Source: Bacillota bacterium
Lineage (GTDB): Bacteria; Bacillota; UBA4882; UBA8346
Length of the DNA stretch: 64,000 nt
Direction: 5' to 3'
Assembly (NCBI GenBank): GCA_023429995.1
Contig: JAEZCE010000034.1
Coordinates: forward strand, 22,960-86,959
Shown here: positions 41,116-49,660 of the stretch, one piece after another
How the letters are laid out: each line of letters begins with the position of its first letter
Numbering within the stretch: position 1 is the first letter of the stretch
The notes under the pieces: model-generated
Told to the model about the DNA's origin: nothing
The model's database searches: none
Seen by the model: the letters and a program-made list of their open reading frames with translations, nothing else
Translations under genes and position numbers: made by a program

Positions 41116-42363
41116 ATGTCAAATCAATGGGATTTTGAAACCCGTTCCATTCACAGCGGTTTTGATCAAGATGAAAAAAATGGCGCTACGGCCGTACCGA
41201 TCTATGAAACGGCATCTTTTGCATACAACACGGCGGAAGAATTGGCCGACGCCTTTCAAAACCGGAAATTCGGATATTTGTATAGCCGGATTACCAATCC
41301 GACAGTGGCAGTCCTGGAGCAAAGAGTAACCGCGCTGGAAAACGGCAGAGGGGCCGTTGCAACCGCATCGGGTATGGCGGCAATCGCAACGGTCATTTAT
41401 GCACTGGTAAAACCCGGCGATGAAATCGTTTCAAGCAAAAGTTTGTTTGGCGGTACGATGCAACTATTCAAAGAGATCTTCAATAGTTTTGGTGTAAATG
41501 TTATCTATGTCGATCCAACCGACAGCAACGCTTTTGAAAAGGAGGTTACACCTCGGACGGCTTTATTTTTTTTGGAAACCATCGGAAATCCTAAATTGGA
41601 TGTGGCCAACTTTACCGAAATTGCCGGGATCGCTCACAAAAATAACATTCCATTGGTGGTCGACAGTTCCTTAACCACGCCTTACCTTTTTGAGGCTAAA
41701 CGGTTTGGCGCCAATATCGTTATTCATTCCGCTTCCAAATATATTTCCGGCAGCGGGCATACCATTGGCGGCGTTTTGGTTGATTTAGGCAATTATGACT
41801 GGATCCATGCCCGTTCTCCTTTGATCAGGGAATCGGCTAAAAAAGCGGGCGATTTTGGATTTTTGGCCCGATGTAGACGGCAGGTGTTGCAAAATACCGG
41901 CAGCTGTCAATCACCTTTTAATGCCTATTTGCAATGTTTGGGGCTGGAGACTTTGGCGCTTCGAATGGAGAAACATTGCAGTAATGCTTTGGAACTGGCC
42001 CGATCCTTAGCCGAACATCCCCGGATTCAATCGGTTGGCTACCCCGGATTAGGGACCCATGCCAATTTTGAAATCGCTCAAAACCAATTTGGCGGTAAAT
42101 TCGGAGGTCTGCTAACCATTCGTCTAAGCACGCAGCAGCGGTGTTTTGACTTGATTCGCCGCTTGAAAGTGGCCAAAAATCTAGCCAATTTAGGTGACGC
42201 CAAAACGGTCGTCATCCATCCGGCTTCAACCATTTACTGTACTTGTTCGGAAGAGGAACAGCTGGCAGCCGGCGTTTATCCGGATTTGATCCGGGTTTCG
42301 GTCGGTATTGAAAGTATTCATGATATCATCGAAGATTTTGATCAAGCCTTAGCGGAGGTTTAA
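41116..42363 (+). CDS. metY: O-acetylhomoserine sulfhydrylase (MetY)
   Basis: 415 residues, Cys/Met-metabolism PLP enzyme. Schiff-base lysine in HSASKYISGSGHTIGG; FETRSIHSGFDQDEKNGATAVPIYETASFAY and NPTVAVLEQRVTALENG are MetY blocks. Makes homocysteine from O-acetylhomoserine and sulfide or a protein thiocarboxylate. Start set at ATG 41116 with GGAGAG upstream; the frame runs 16 codons further up but without a ribosome site. Flanked by the carrier and its E1, so the protein thiocarboxylate is the likely sulfur donor. Confidence 0.92.
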   Translation: MSNQWDFETRSIHSGFDQDEKNGATAVPIYETASFAYNTAEELADAFQNRKFGYLYSRITNPTVAVLEQRVTALENGRGAVATASGMAAIATVIYALVKPGDEIVSSKSLFGGTMQLFKEIFNSFGVNVIYVDPTDSNAFEKEVTPRTALFFLETIGNPKLDVANFTEIAGIAHKNNIPLVVDSSLTTPYLFEAKRFGANIVIHSASKYISGSGHTIGGVLVDLGNYDWIHARSPLIRESAKKAGDFGFLARCRRQVLQNTGSCQSPFNAYLQCLGLETLALRMEKHCSNALELARSLAEHPRIQSVGYPGLGTHANFEIAQNQFGGKFGGLLTIRLSTQQRCFDLIRRLKVAKNLANLGDAKTVVIHPASTIYCTCSEEEQLAAGVYPDLIRVSVGIESIHDIIEDFDQALAEV

Positions 42364-42365
42364 AA

Positions 42366-43184
42366 ATGATGGATTTAACGGAAAGTCAAATCGAGCGATA
42401 CAGCCGTCACATTATCTTAAAAGATGTCGGCGGTAGCGGGCAGGCAAAAATTTTACACTCTAAAGTCCTTATTATCGGGGCTGGGGGCCTGGGTGCACCG
42501 GCAGCGCTTTATTTGGCAGCGGCCGGCGTCGGTACCATTGGGATCGTGGATGCCGATACGGTTGATTTGAGTAATTTGCAACGCCAAATTATTCATTTTA
42601 CAGCCGATGTCGGCAGGGCCAAAGTAGCATCGGCCCAGGCCAAAATGGAAGCGCTCAATCCGGATGTAAAAGTGGTTCCTTACCAAACCCGGGTCTATTC
42701 CGAAAATATCGCCGAAATCATTCACGATTACGATTTTATTATTGACGGTACCGATAATTTTCCCACCAAATTTTTGGTCAATGATGCCTGTGTACTGGCG
42801 GGGAAACCTTTCTCGCACGGAGGAATTCTGCGTTTTAACGGTCAGACCATGACTTATGTCCCGGGAAGCGCTTGTTACCGGTGCGTTTTCCCTGAGCCCC
42901 CGCCCAAAGGGGCTGTACCCACTTGCAGTCAGGCGGGAATTTTGGGGGCTGTAGCCGGTATGCTGGGGACGATTCAGGCGGCTGAAGCCCTACGGTATAT
43001 CATCGGCAAAGGAAAGTTGCTTACTAACCGTTTGTTGACTTTCAACGCCTTGGATATGGAATTTCGGACCATTCCTATTCATCGGAATGATCGTTGCGCC
43101 ATCTGTGGCGAAAAACCTTCCATTACGGAATTAATCGATTACGAACTGCCTGCTTGTGATCTACGGGGGGAAAATCATGCTTAA
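42366..43184 (+). CDS. ThiF/MoeB-type E1 enzyme (HcyF type)
   Basis: 272 residues. ATP-binding GAGGLGAPAALYLAAAG, DxxNLQRQ (DLSNLQRQIIH), catalytic-loop Cys in GAVPTCSQAG, and structural zinc cysteines in CYRC and CAIC. Adenylates the C-terminal glycine of a ubiquitin-like sulfur carrier. Between metY and the JAMM protease gene, so its substrate is most likely the carrier encoded at 40825. MoeB or ThiF function is the alternative. Confidence 0.9.
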   Translation: MMDLTESQIERYSRHIILKDVGGSGQAKILHSKVLIIGAGGLGAPAALYLAAAGVGTIGIVDADTVDLSNLQRQIIHFTADVGRAKVASAQAKMEALNPDVKVVPYQTRVYSENIAEIIHDYDFIIDGTDNFPTKFLVNDACVLAGKPFSHGGILRFNGQTMTYVPGSACYRCVFPEPPPKGAVPTCSQAGILGAVAGMLGTIQAAEALRYIIGKGKLLTNRLLTFNALDMEFRTIPIHRNDRCAICGEKPSITELIDYELPACDLRGENHA

Positions 43185-43587
43185 AATACCGGTGGCGCTG
43201 CAAAATGAAATGATTGATTTAGCCAGACGGGATAGCCCCATTGAAACTTGCGGTTATCTGAGTGGTAGCGGCGAGGTTGTTAAAGAAGTGATTCCTTTGA
43301 CCAATATCGACCACAGCGCGGAGCATTTTTCCTTTGACCCCAAAGAACAGTTTCAGGCCGTCAAGGATGCCCGGGCCAAAGGTTATGAATTAATTGCGGT
43401 CTATCATAGCCATCCGGCTTCTCCGGCCCGTTTATCCGAGGAAGATCTCAGACTGGCAAATGATCCGCGAATCGTCTATCTTATTGTATCATTACAAAAT
43501 CCGGAAGAACCGGTATTGAAAGCTTTTAAAGTCAATTCGGGAGTTGTTGCCGAGGTCCCGATGATATCAAGTGAAGGATGTGAATGA
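43177..43587 (+). CDS. JAMM/MPN+ metalloprotease (HcyD type)
   Basis: 136 residues. The JAMM zinc site is intact: Glu in SPIETCGYLSG and H-S-H-P with a downstream S-x-x-D in YHSHPASPARLSEEDL. Such enzymes trim extensions from beta-grasp carriers (HcyD, Mec+). Here it would remove the TLHWN tail of the carrier encoded at 40825. ATG 43177 overlaps the E1 stop by 8 bp, behind GGGGGG. Confidence 0.9.
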   Translation: MLKIPVALQNEMIDLARRDSPIETCGYLSGSGEVVKEVIPLTNIDHSAEHFSFDPKEQFQAVKDARAKGYELIAVYHSHPASPARLSEEDLRLANDPRIVYLIVSLQNPEEPVLKAFKVNSGVVAEVPMISSEGCE

Positions 43588-43588
43588 T

Positions 43589-44467
43589 ATGGGCTCCAGT
43601 GTCCAGGAAATTGATTTGGCCGCTTATAAAAAAGTCGGGATGATCCAACAGAAACAAAAAGAATATTTTGCCATGCGTTTGCATGGAGTCGGCGGCGACT
43701 TTAGCGCCGAACAGATGAAGAAAGTGATCGAAGTTGCTGAAAAATACGGGCGCAGTCAAATTCATTTGTCGACCCGGCAGGGAATTGAGATTCATTATGT
43801 CCATTACACCAAGTTGGAAGAAGCCCGCCAGGAATTGGAAAAGGCCGGAATTACCATGGGAGCTTGCGGACCCAGAGTCAGGGTTGTGACTGCCTGCCCC
43901 GGCGGAGCCACTTGCCGTTGGGGCATTATTGATACCAAACCGCTGTCCCGGGACCTGGATGAAAAGTATTTTCGCCAGGATACTCCCCATAAATTCAAAA
44001 TGGCGGTTACCGGATGTCCCCATAATTGCGCCAAAGCCACTGAAAACGATTTGGGCATCATGGGCGGGATTTTGCCCCGGTGGCAAAAGGAAGATTGCAC
44101 TCATTGCGATCTTTGCATCAACAGTTGCCCAACCGGAGCCATTTACGAAAAATCCGGCGCGTATCAAATTGATGAATCCAAATGTATTTATTGCAGTATT
44201 TGCACATCCAATTGTCCCACCAATTCCTGGATCGTCGGCAAAAAGGGATACACCTTATGGATTGGCGGCACAATGGGCAAAATTCCCCGTCTTGCCACCC
44301 GACTGAAAGTCCTGGTTGAAACAGAGGATGAGCTTTATCAACTGGTGGAGCGGATCATTGAATATTACCGGGCCAACGGCAAGAAACGGGAACGTTTCGG
44401 CCATATGATTGATCGTTTGGGAGAGGAAAAAGTGGAAGGGGAGATTTTAAGTGGCGCCAGATCCTAA
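43589..44467 (+). CDS. Siroheme sulfite reductase with fused ferredoxin domain (anaerobic assimilatory type)
   Basis: 292 residues. Nitrite/sulfite reductase ferredoxin-like half (GVGGDFSAEQMKKVIEVAEKYGRSQIHLSTRQGIEI), then siroheme/[4Fe-4S] ligands C-x5-C (CPGGATC) and C-x3-C (CPHNC). Residues about 175-220 are an inserted 2[4Fe-4S] ferredoxin (CTHCDLCINSCP and CIYCSICTSNCP). Reduces sulfite to sulfide in six electrons. Much shorter than aerobic CysI (~570), typical of anaerobes. Start at ATG 43589, immediately after the JAMM stop. Confidence 0.88.
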   Translation: MGSSVQEIDLAAYKKVGMIQQKQKEYFAMRLHGVGGDFSAEQMKKVIEVAEKYGRSQIHLSTRQGIEIHYVHYTKLEEARQELEKAGITMGACGPRVRVVTACPGGATCRWGIIDTKPLSRDLDEKYFRQDTPHKFKMAVTGCPHNCAKATENDLGIMGGILPRWQKEDCTHCDLCINSCPTGAIYEKSGAYQIDESKCIYCSICTSNCPTNSWIVGKKGYTLWIGGTMGKIPRLATRLKVLVETEDELYQLVERIIEYYRANGKKRERFGHMIDRLGEEKVEGEILSGARS

Positions 44468-44690
44468 GAAACGCCTTGATTTACACGGTGTCGTTTGTCC
44501 GTTGAATTTTGTCAAAACGAAACTGGCTTTGGAAGATCTATCACCCGGTGATCTGCTGGAGATCATTATCGATGAGGGTGATGGCATGTTGAATGTGCCG
44601 CGCAGTGTCAAGGAAGAAGGGCATAAAATCATTAAGGTGACTCCTCTGGGCGAAACCTTTCAAATATTGATCGAAAAGGGACAATCATGA
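44451..44690 (+). CDS. TusA/SirA-family sulfur carrier
   Basis: 79 residues. Carries the family C-P-x-x-x-x-K motif (DLHGVVCPLNFVKTKLAL) whose Cys forms a persulfide. GTG start inside the sulfite reductase gene, and its stop overlaps cysH. In this operon it may relay sulfide sulfur from the reductase to the HcyS carrier, an inference from context. Confidence 0.88.
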   Translation: MAPDPKKRLDLHGVVCPLNFVKTKLALEDLSPGDLLEIIIDEGDGMLNVPRSVKEEGHKIIKVTPLGETFQILIEKGQS

Positions 44691-45418
44691 GAGAGTGTGT
44701 TCCGGAGTTGCAGCAACAGTTTGTAAACAGTACGATGGAAGAATTGCTCCGTTTCTTTTTAGAAAAATACCAAAATCGGATCGCTTTGGCTTCCAGTCTG
44801 GGCGCAGAGGATCAAGTCCTGACCGACCTCATTTTAAAAATCGACCCGAAGGCCAGGATTTTTATCTTGGATACCGGGCGGTTGCCCCAGGAAACTTATG
44901 AAACCATCACCAGTACCATGGCCCGGTATGGCCGGAACTTTGAAATATATTTCCCCCGGACGTCGGCGCTGGAAACTTTGGTGAGTCAAAACGGACCCGA
45001 TTTGTTTTATGAAAGTATTGAAAAACGTCACTTGTGTTGCGGGGTCCGCAAAGTCGAGCCGCTAAAGCGGGTCTTGAGTACCCTGGATGTTTGGATCACG
45101 GGTTTGCGCCGCGATCAATCGATCACCCGTCAAGATCTTCAAAAAATTGAGTGGGATGAAACGAACCAATTGCTGAAAATCAATCCTTTGATCGATTGGA
45201 GCACCGAGCAAGTATGGCAATATATCAGAAATAACCGGATCCCTTATAATCGCCTTCATGATCAGGGCTATCCCAGTATCGGATGCGCCCCTTGCACCCG
45301 GGCGGTTCAGCCGGGCGAGGATATCCGGGCGGGCCGTTGGTGGTGGGAAGCGCCCGAACATAAAGAATGCGGTTTGCATTTCCGGGATGGAAAATTGGTA
45401 CGGAGGAACGAGTCGTGA
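44687..45418 (+). CDS. cysH: APS reductase (CysH, iron-sulfur type)
   Basis: 243 residues. PP-loop-type ASSLGAEDQVL, [4Fe-4S] cysteines CC (RHLCCGVRK) and C-x-x-C (IGCAPCTR), and the nucleophilic Cys in the C-terminal ECGLH. The four-Cys cluster marks APS rather than PAPS reductase. Makes sulfite and AMP from APS with thioredoxin. Overlaps tusA by 4 bp. Confidence 0.94.
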   Translation: MRECVPELQQQFVNSTMEELLRFFLEKYQNRIALASSLGAEDQVLTDLILKIDPKARIFILDTGRLPQETYETITSTMARYGRNFEIYFPRTSALETLVSQNGPDLFYESIEKRHLCCGVRKVEPLKRVLSTLDVWITGLRRDQSITRQDLQKIEWDETNQLLKINPLIDWSTEQVWQYIRNNRIPYNRLHDQGYPSIGCAPCTRAVQPGEDIRAGRWWWEAPEHKECGLHFRDGKLVRRNES

Positions 45419-46296
45419 ATCAACTGGAGAAACTTGAGAGTCAAAGTGTTTTCATTTTACGCGAGGCATACCGGGAGTTCAAAAACATCTGCATGTTATG
45501 GTCGATCGGTAAAGATAGTACCGTATTGTTATGGCTGGCCAGAAAGGCTTTTTTCGGACACGTCCCTTTTCCCCTGGTCCATATCGATACATCCTATAAG
45601 ATACCGGAAATGATTGCCTACCGGGACCGGATGGCCTATGAATGGAATCTGCAAATGATAGTGGGTTCCAATAAACAGGCATTGGCCCAAAAGCAAACTT
45701 TTCCCGATGGCAAGGTTGACCGAATCGCTTGTTGCAAGTTATTGAAATCGGAAGCATTGAAAAATACCTTATCCGGCCAGTGGCCCCGTTACAGATTCGA
45801 TCATCAGCAACGGCAGTACCGGATTGATTCCAATCAAGAGCCTTATACCGGTGTTATCGTCGGGGTAAGGGCCGATGAAGAGGGCAGCCGTTCCAAAGAA
45901 CGTTATTTTTCGCCGCGGGATCTTCAAAATGAATGGGATGTGGGCGATCAACCCCCGGAGTTATGGAATCAATTTAAGACCGACTTTGCGCCGGGCACCC
46001 ACATCCGGATTCATCCCTTGCTGGATTGGACCGAGCTCAATATCTGGGAGTATATTCAAAAAGAGAACATTCCCGTTACATCTCTTTATTTTGACAAGGG
46101 TAACGGCACCAGGTACCGCTCTTTAGGATGTTATCCCTGCACCAAGCCGGTGGAATCCCCCTCGACAAACGTGGCGGAAATCATCGCAGAACTCAGAAGC
46201 GGCAAGTTTGCCAATATTGCCGAGAGATCCGGCCGGGAGCAGGATCGGGAGGATGGCGGCAGCCTTGAGACTTTAAGACGGGATGGTTATATGTGA
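45415..46296 (+). CDS. cysD: Sulfate adenylyltransferase subunit CysD
   Basis: 293 residues. PP-loop SIGKDSTVLLWLARKAF, HIDTSYKIPEMI, RADEEGSRSKERYFS and the C-terminal GCYPCTKPVES block. With CysN forms ATP sulfurylase making APS. GTG 45415 overlaps the cysH stop and is preceded by GGAGGA. Confidence 0.95.
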   Translation: MNQLEKLESQSVFILREAYREFKNICMLWSIGKDSTVLLWLARKAFFGHVPFPLVHIDTSYKIPEMIAYRDRMAYEWNLQMIVGSNKQALAQKQTFPDGKVDRIACCKLLKSEALKNTLSGQWPRYRFDHQQRQYRIDSNQEPYTGVIVGVRADEEGSRSKERYFSPRDLQNEWDVGDQPPELWNQFKTDFAPGTHIRIHPLLDWTELNIWEYIQKENIPVTSLYFDKGNGTRYRSLGCYPCTKPVESPSTNVAEIIAELRSGKFANIAERSGREQDREDGGSLETLRRDGYM

Positions 46297-48089
46297 TGAA
46301 CTTCGACGAAGAACAAATGAATATTGTCATTGTCGGCCATGTCGATCACGGTAAGAGCACCGTGATTGGGAGGCTTCTTGCCGATACCGGATCATTGCCC
46401 CAGGGCAAATTGGAACAGGTCAAGCGCAATTGCGAATTAAACGCCAAACCTTTTGAATATGCCTTTCTCCTGGATGCCCTAAAGGATGAACAGAGCCAGG
46501 GTATCACCATCGATACGGCCCGCTGTTTTTTTAAAACAGCCAAAAGGCGTTATATTATCATTGACGCTCCCGGGCATATCGAGTTTTTAAAGAATATGAT
46601 TACCGGAGCAGCCAGGGCTGAGGCCGCTCTGTTAGTGATTGACGCCAAGGAAGGAGTTCGGGAAAACTCCAGGCGCCACGGATTTATGTTGTCTTTGCTG
46701 GGTATCAGCCAGATTGTGGTTTTGGTGAATAAGATGGATTTGGTCGATTATCACCAGGAAATCTATGAACAGGTTAAAGAGGAATACCTGGAGTTTTTGA
46801 AACAGATTAAAGTCCAGCCGTTGGCGTTCATACCGATATCGGCCCGGGAAGGCGACAATCTGGTCGGACATTCCTCCCGGATGCCATGGTATGATGGTTT
46901 GCCGGTATTGGATTTGATTGACAGTTTGCAAAAGGAGAAGCAAAAGGAACATCAGTCGTTTCGTTTCCCGCTTCAGAGTATTTATAAATTTACCGAAGAT
47001 GGCGATGAGCGCCGGATTTTTGCCGGGACGGTGGAAACCGGAAGGATTCAAAACGGCGAAGAAGTGATCTTCTTGCCATCCCGAAAGAAATCACAGATTC
47101 AAAGCATTGAAGGGTTTAACGAGCCTCCGAAAAATGAGATTGAGGCCGGTTGCGCCACGGGATTTACACTGAAAACCCAAATTTATGTTAAACCCGGAGA
47201 AATCATGTGCCGGCTTGCGGATCCATTGCCGAATGTAGGGACTGCGTTTAAGGCAAATATCTTTTGGATGGGGAAACAACCCATGCTCCCGGGAAAGAAT
47301 TATAAGATGAAGATTGCCACCAACCGGGCGACTGTTTTTTTACGGCAGATCGAGAACATACTGGATGCTTCGGACCTCAGCAATAGCCAAAAACAGCAGA
47401 TTGACCGGCACGATGTGGCCGAATGCATCCTGCAGACCTTAAAACCGATTGCTTATGATATTTCCCGTGAAATCGAAACCACCGGACGGTTTGTCATTGT
47501 CGATCATTATGAAATTGTCGGCGGCGGTATCATCACGGAAAACATATCGGAGGAAGATCCCTTCACCGGGGATGATGCAACCGGAAGTGAAACCCGTTGG
47601 GAAAAAAGCAATATCAGCCCTTTAACCCGTGCAGAGCGGTTTCACCAAAAACCGGCTTTGATATTGTTCGCAGGGGAGTCAGTCTCATTTCAGCAACAGC
47701 TGGCCAAAGCTTTGGAAGAAAAACTGTTGGGGGACGGCAGAAATGTTTATTATCTCGGGCTTTCCGATTCTGTGAATGGTCCGGATGCTGTTTCCTTAGC
47801 GCGTGGCGAGAAAGGCGATGAAATGATCCGCCGTTTGGGTGAACTGGCCCATTTCTTCCTGGATGCCGGTACGATTTTTATTACGAGTGTCCCCGGTTTC
47901 GACGAGAGCGAGCTGGAGCTGGAAATTTTAAATTGGAATCAATATGACCGGTTATGGATTCATATTGGCCAAGAGGGTTTGGGAGATCCCAATGAGGTGT
48001 TATATTTTACCCATCAGGAAGATGAGGGAAATATCATCGAAAGCATTAACCGGAGATTACGGGAAAAAGGGATTTTGGCATCTCATTGA
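46296..48089 (+). CDS. cysN: Sulfate adenylyltransferase GTPase CysN fused to a degenerate APS-kinase-like domain
   Basis: 597 residues. Residues 1 to about 430 are the EF-Tu-like GTPase: G1 GHVDHGKST, G3 DAPGH, G4 NKMD, then two beta-barrel domains. Residues about 445-597 align with CysC (AKALEEKLLGDGRNVYYLG matches ANALEEKLxxxGxxVYLLD), but the P-loop GxxGSGKST is replaced by FAGESVSFQQQ, so kinase activity is very unlikely. An APS-reductase pathway needs no PAPS. ATG 46296 overlaps the cysD stop. Last gene of the operon. Confidence 0.92.
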   Translation: MNFDEEQMNIVIVGHVDHGKSTVIGRLLADTGSLPQGKLEQVKRNCELNAKPFEYAFLLDALKDEQSQGITIDTARCFFKTAKRRYIIIDAPGHIEFLKNMITGAARAEAALLVIDAKEGVRENSRRHGFMLSLLGISQIVVLVNKMDLVDYHQEIYEQVKEEYLEFLKQIKVQPLAFIPISAREGDNLVGHSSRMPWYDGLPVLDLIDSLQKEKQKEHQSFRFPLQSIYKFTEDGDERRIFAGTVETGRIQNGEEVIFLPSRKKSQIQSIEGFNEPPKNEIEAGCATGFTLKTQIYVKPGEIMCRLADPLPNVGTAFKANIFWMGKQPMLPGKNYKMKIATNRATVFLRQIENILDASDLSNSQKQQIDRHDVAECILQTLKPIAYDISREIETTGRFVIVDHYEIVGGGIITENISEEDPFTGDDATGSETRWEKSNISPLTRAERFHQKPALILFAGESVSFQQQLAKALEEKLLGDGRNVYYLGLSDSVNGPDAVSLARGEKGDEMIRRLGELAHFFLDAGTIFITSVPGFDESELELEILNWNQYDRLWIHIGQEGLGDPNEVLYFTHQEDEGNIIESINRRLREKGILASH

Positions 48090-48139
48090 ATCGGAACTGC
48101 CAATGGAATTTTAGGAATGGGAGAGGGAATCTTCTTTCC

Positions 48140-48400
48140 GATAGATGAGATTTTAGGAACGGAAGAGGGGATTTCATCTCCGGGAGATGAGATTTCAGGA
48201 ACGGAAGAAGGGATTTCATCTCCGGGAGATGGGATTTCAGGAACGGAAGAAGGGATTTCATCTCTGGGAGATGAGATTTTAGGAACGGAAGAGGGGATTT
48301 CATCTCTGGGAGATGGGATTTCAGGAACGGAAGAGGGGATATCATCTCCGGGAGATGGGATTTCAGGAACGGAAGAAGGGATTTCATCTTCGATATAAGG
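48140..48400. repeat. 42-bp tandem repeat, ~6 copies
   Basis: Unit GATGGGATTTCAGGAACGG-AAGAAGGGATTTCATCTCCGGGA (split here). Each unit contains a near-palindrome around CATCTCCGGGAGATG. Both strands stay open because 42 is a multiple of three (GTEEGISSPGDEIS-like). It lies directly after the cysN stop without a ribosome site, so I regard it as a non-coding minisatellite. Confidence 0.8.
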
Positions 48401-48445
48401 TGAAATAAATTTTCGAATGCTAGACGTTGAACGCAAACCCAAGTG

Positions 48446-48503
48446 AAAAGAACTTAACCAGGATTAACATGATTTTGTGGATTTACAGGATTTTTTTAAA
48501 ACC
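48446..48503. repeat. Dispersed repeat, copy 1
   Basis: GAAAAGAAC...CAGGATTAACATGAT...TTACAGGATTTTTTT. A second copy with the same order of words lies at 52427-52490. The phrase resembles widespread GGATT-rich repeats seen in many bacterial genomes. No coding content. Confidence 0.5.
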
Positions 48504-48599
48504 CCTATGGATTATCTATTTTCTTATACTTTTAGAGACATAGCTGCACTGTGGAAAATTTTTTGTTGATTTGTAGGGACCTATAGTTATCGGGACAAA

Positions 48600-48732
48600 A
48601 TCGACACACTTTTTCCAAAAAAATGTGATAATATGGTAATGGGTAAAAAGTGTTTTCGGGATTTCGAAGAAATCCCGCCGATTTTCCAATGAAGGCCGAC
48701 AAACGCCACGGTTTATTAACCGGGCTTTTTTT
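48600..48732 (+). promoter_or_regulatory. Promoter and structured leader of the small gene at 48796
   Basis: A TGTGATAAT extended -10-like element at 48624-48632. Downstream GGGATTTC-GAA-GAAATCCC forms a hairpin (48658-48676), then CGGTT-TATT-AACCG followed by a GGCTTTTTTTT tract (48709-48731) makes a terminator-like element before the ribosome site. This could be an attenuated leader; it does not match a riboswitch class I know. Confidence 0.45.
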
Positions 48733-48795
48733 TATGCCTGAACCGACGAATTGTCCCAAATCATGGTGTGTTTCTGCGAAAGGAGGTGAACAAAA

Positions 48796-49140
48796 ATGGA
48801 TTATAGCTATGCCGCCCGGCTCGACCGGGCAAAAAGCATCATCAGCGGAATGACGGCCAATGGGGACAAGCTGGAGAAATGGGGGATTACCCAGCAGTTT
48901 GTCACCAATATCACCGCGTTGTACAACCAGGCGATCGAAAATGAACAAAAGAAAAACGTCCTCAAAGCCAATACCCAACAACTGACCGTCGCCCAGGACC
49001 AGTTGCTGGATGAACTGGAAAGCAATTGCGCCATCGTCAAGAAATTGGTCCGCTTCGAGTTGCCCAAGGAATGCTGGCCGGAGTTTGGATTCCGCAAAGG
49101 GGAGTATGCCGAGAAAGAGACTGCCCCGGTAGGGCAATGA
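48796..49140 (+). CDS. Small helical protein of unknown function
   Basis: 114 residues, predicted almost wholly alpha-helical (DYSYAARLDRAKSIISGMTANGDKLEKWGITQQFVTNITALYNQAIENEQKK). No signal peptide or membrane segment. A near-perfect AAAGGAGGTGA ribosome site 6 bp upstream and a structured leader support expression. I do not recognise the family. It stands alone between the sulfate operon and the c-di-AMP riboswitch. Confidence 0.7.
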   Translation: MDYSYAARLDRAKSIISGMTANGDKLEKWGITQQFVTNITALYNQAIENEQKKNVLKANTQQLTVAQDQLLDELESNCAIVKKLVRFELPKECWPEFGFRKGEYAEKETAPVGQ

Positions 49141-49304
49141 CATGACAGGGTGGGAAAAAGCAATCGGGTGGAAAAAGAAGCTGTCGGAAAAGTAGTTTGA
49201 ATTCCAATTAGAAAAATAACCCAATAATATTACAAGGAAAAGAGGACAAATAAAGGAAGAAATCGAATAAAATAAAATAAAGTCAAAATTGAATATGAAC
49301 CCAA

Positions 49305-49474
49305 AACGCTTAGTCTCTTTGAAAAAGAGAACGGGGGATCCAATTTTTACGGGGTGAATGAATCCACTTTGGAATGGATTGAATTATATCTTATTCCAAA
49401 GTGGCTTTTAGGGTTACTCTACGACCCGAATCCGGCAGCTAACTCCGCCAGCGTTGTCAGAGAGGATACTTTGG
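49305..49474 (+). ncRNA. c-di-AMP riboswitch (ydaO/yuaA)
   Basis: Conserved pieces occur in the right order: CGCTTAGTCTC, ACGGGGGATCCA (49331), ACGGGGTGAATGAATCC (49350), AGGGTTACTCTACGACCCGAA (about 49410), CGGCAGCTAACTCCGCCAGCG (about 49433) and the closing AGAGAGG. These match the ydaO element of Bacillus. A terminator follows directly, so ligand binding would switch transcription off. The next genes are a decayed fragment and the opine-dehydrogenase/cobalamin pair. Confidence 0.9.
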
Positions 49475-49482
49475 TGTTATTA

Positions 49483-49512
49483 AACCATGAGTTTTTTCTC
49501 TCATGGTTTTTT
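49483..49512 (+). terminator. Terminator of the c-di-AMP riboswitch
   Basis: AACCATGAG / CTCATGGTT stem with an 8-nt loop and six T. Confidence 0.85.
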
Positions 49513-49525
49513 GCTATTCATTTTT

Positions 49526-49648
49526 AAATTGGAATTGACCCAGGGGACCCCGCTGCGTTCGAAAGAAGAGTACTATGATTTCCAAATTTTTGTCGCCTAT
49601 TTCGGCAGAGAACAGGCTTTGCATTTGGTGGGACGGAGTAAATCGTAA
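49526..49648 (+). pseudogene. Unidentified C-terminal gene fragment after the riboswitch
   Basis: A 40-codon open stretch without start ends EYYDFQIFVAYFGREQ-ALHLVGRSKS at TAA 49646. No ribosome site. Its position between riboswitch and the next gene suggests the remains of the originally controlled gene. Family not recognised. Confidence 0.35.
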
Positions 49649-49660
49649 AGGAGGGCGTCA

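Noticed and set aside
46293..48089. Bifunctional CysNC with active APS kinase
   Set aside because: The kinase P-loop is replaced by a sequence lacking GSGKST.
48046..48442. Long frames on both strands through the 42-bp repeats
   Set aside because: Same artefact of a multiple-of-three period; no start signals and no non-repeat domain.
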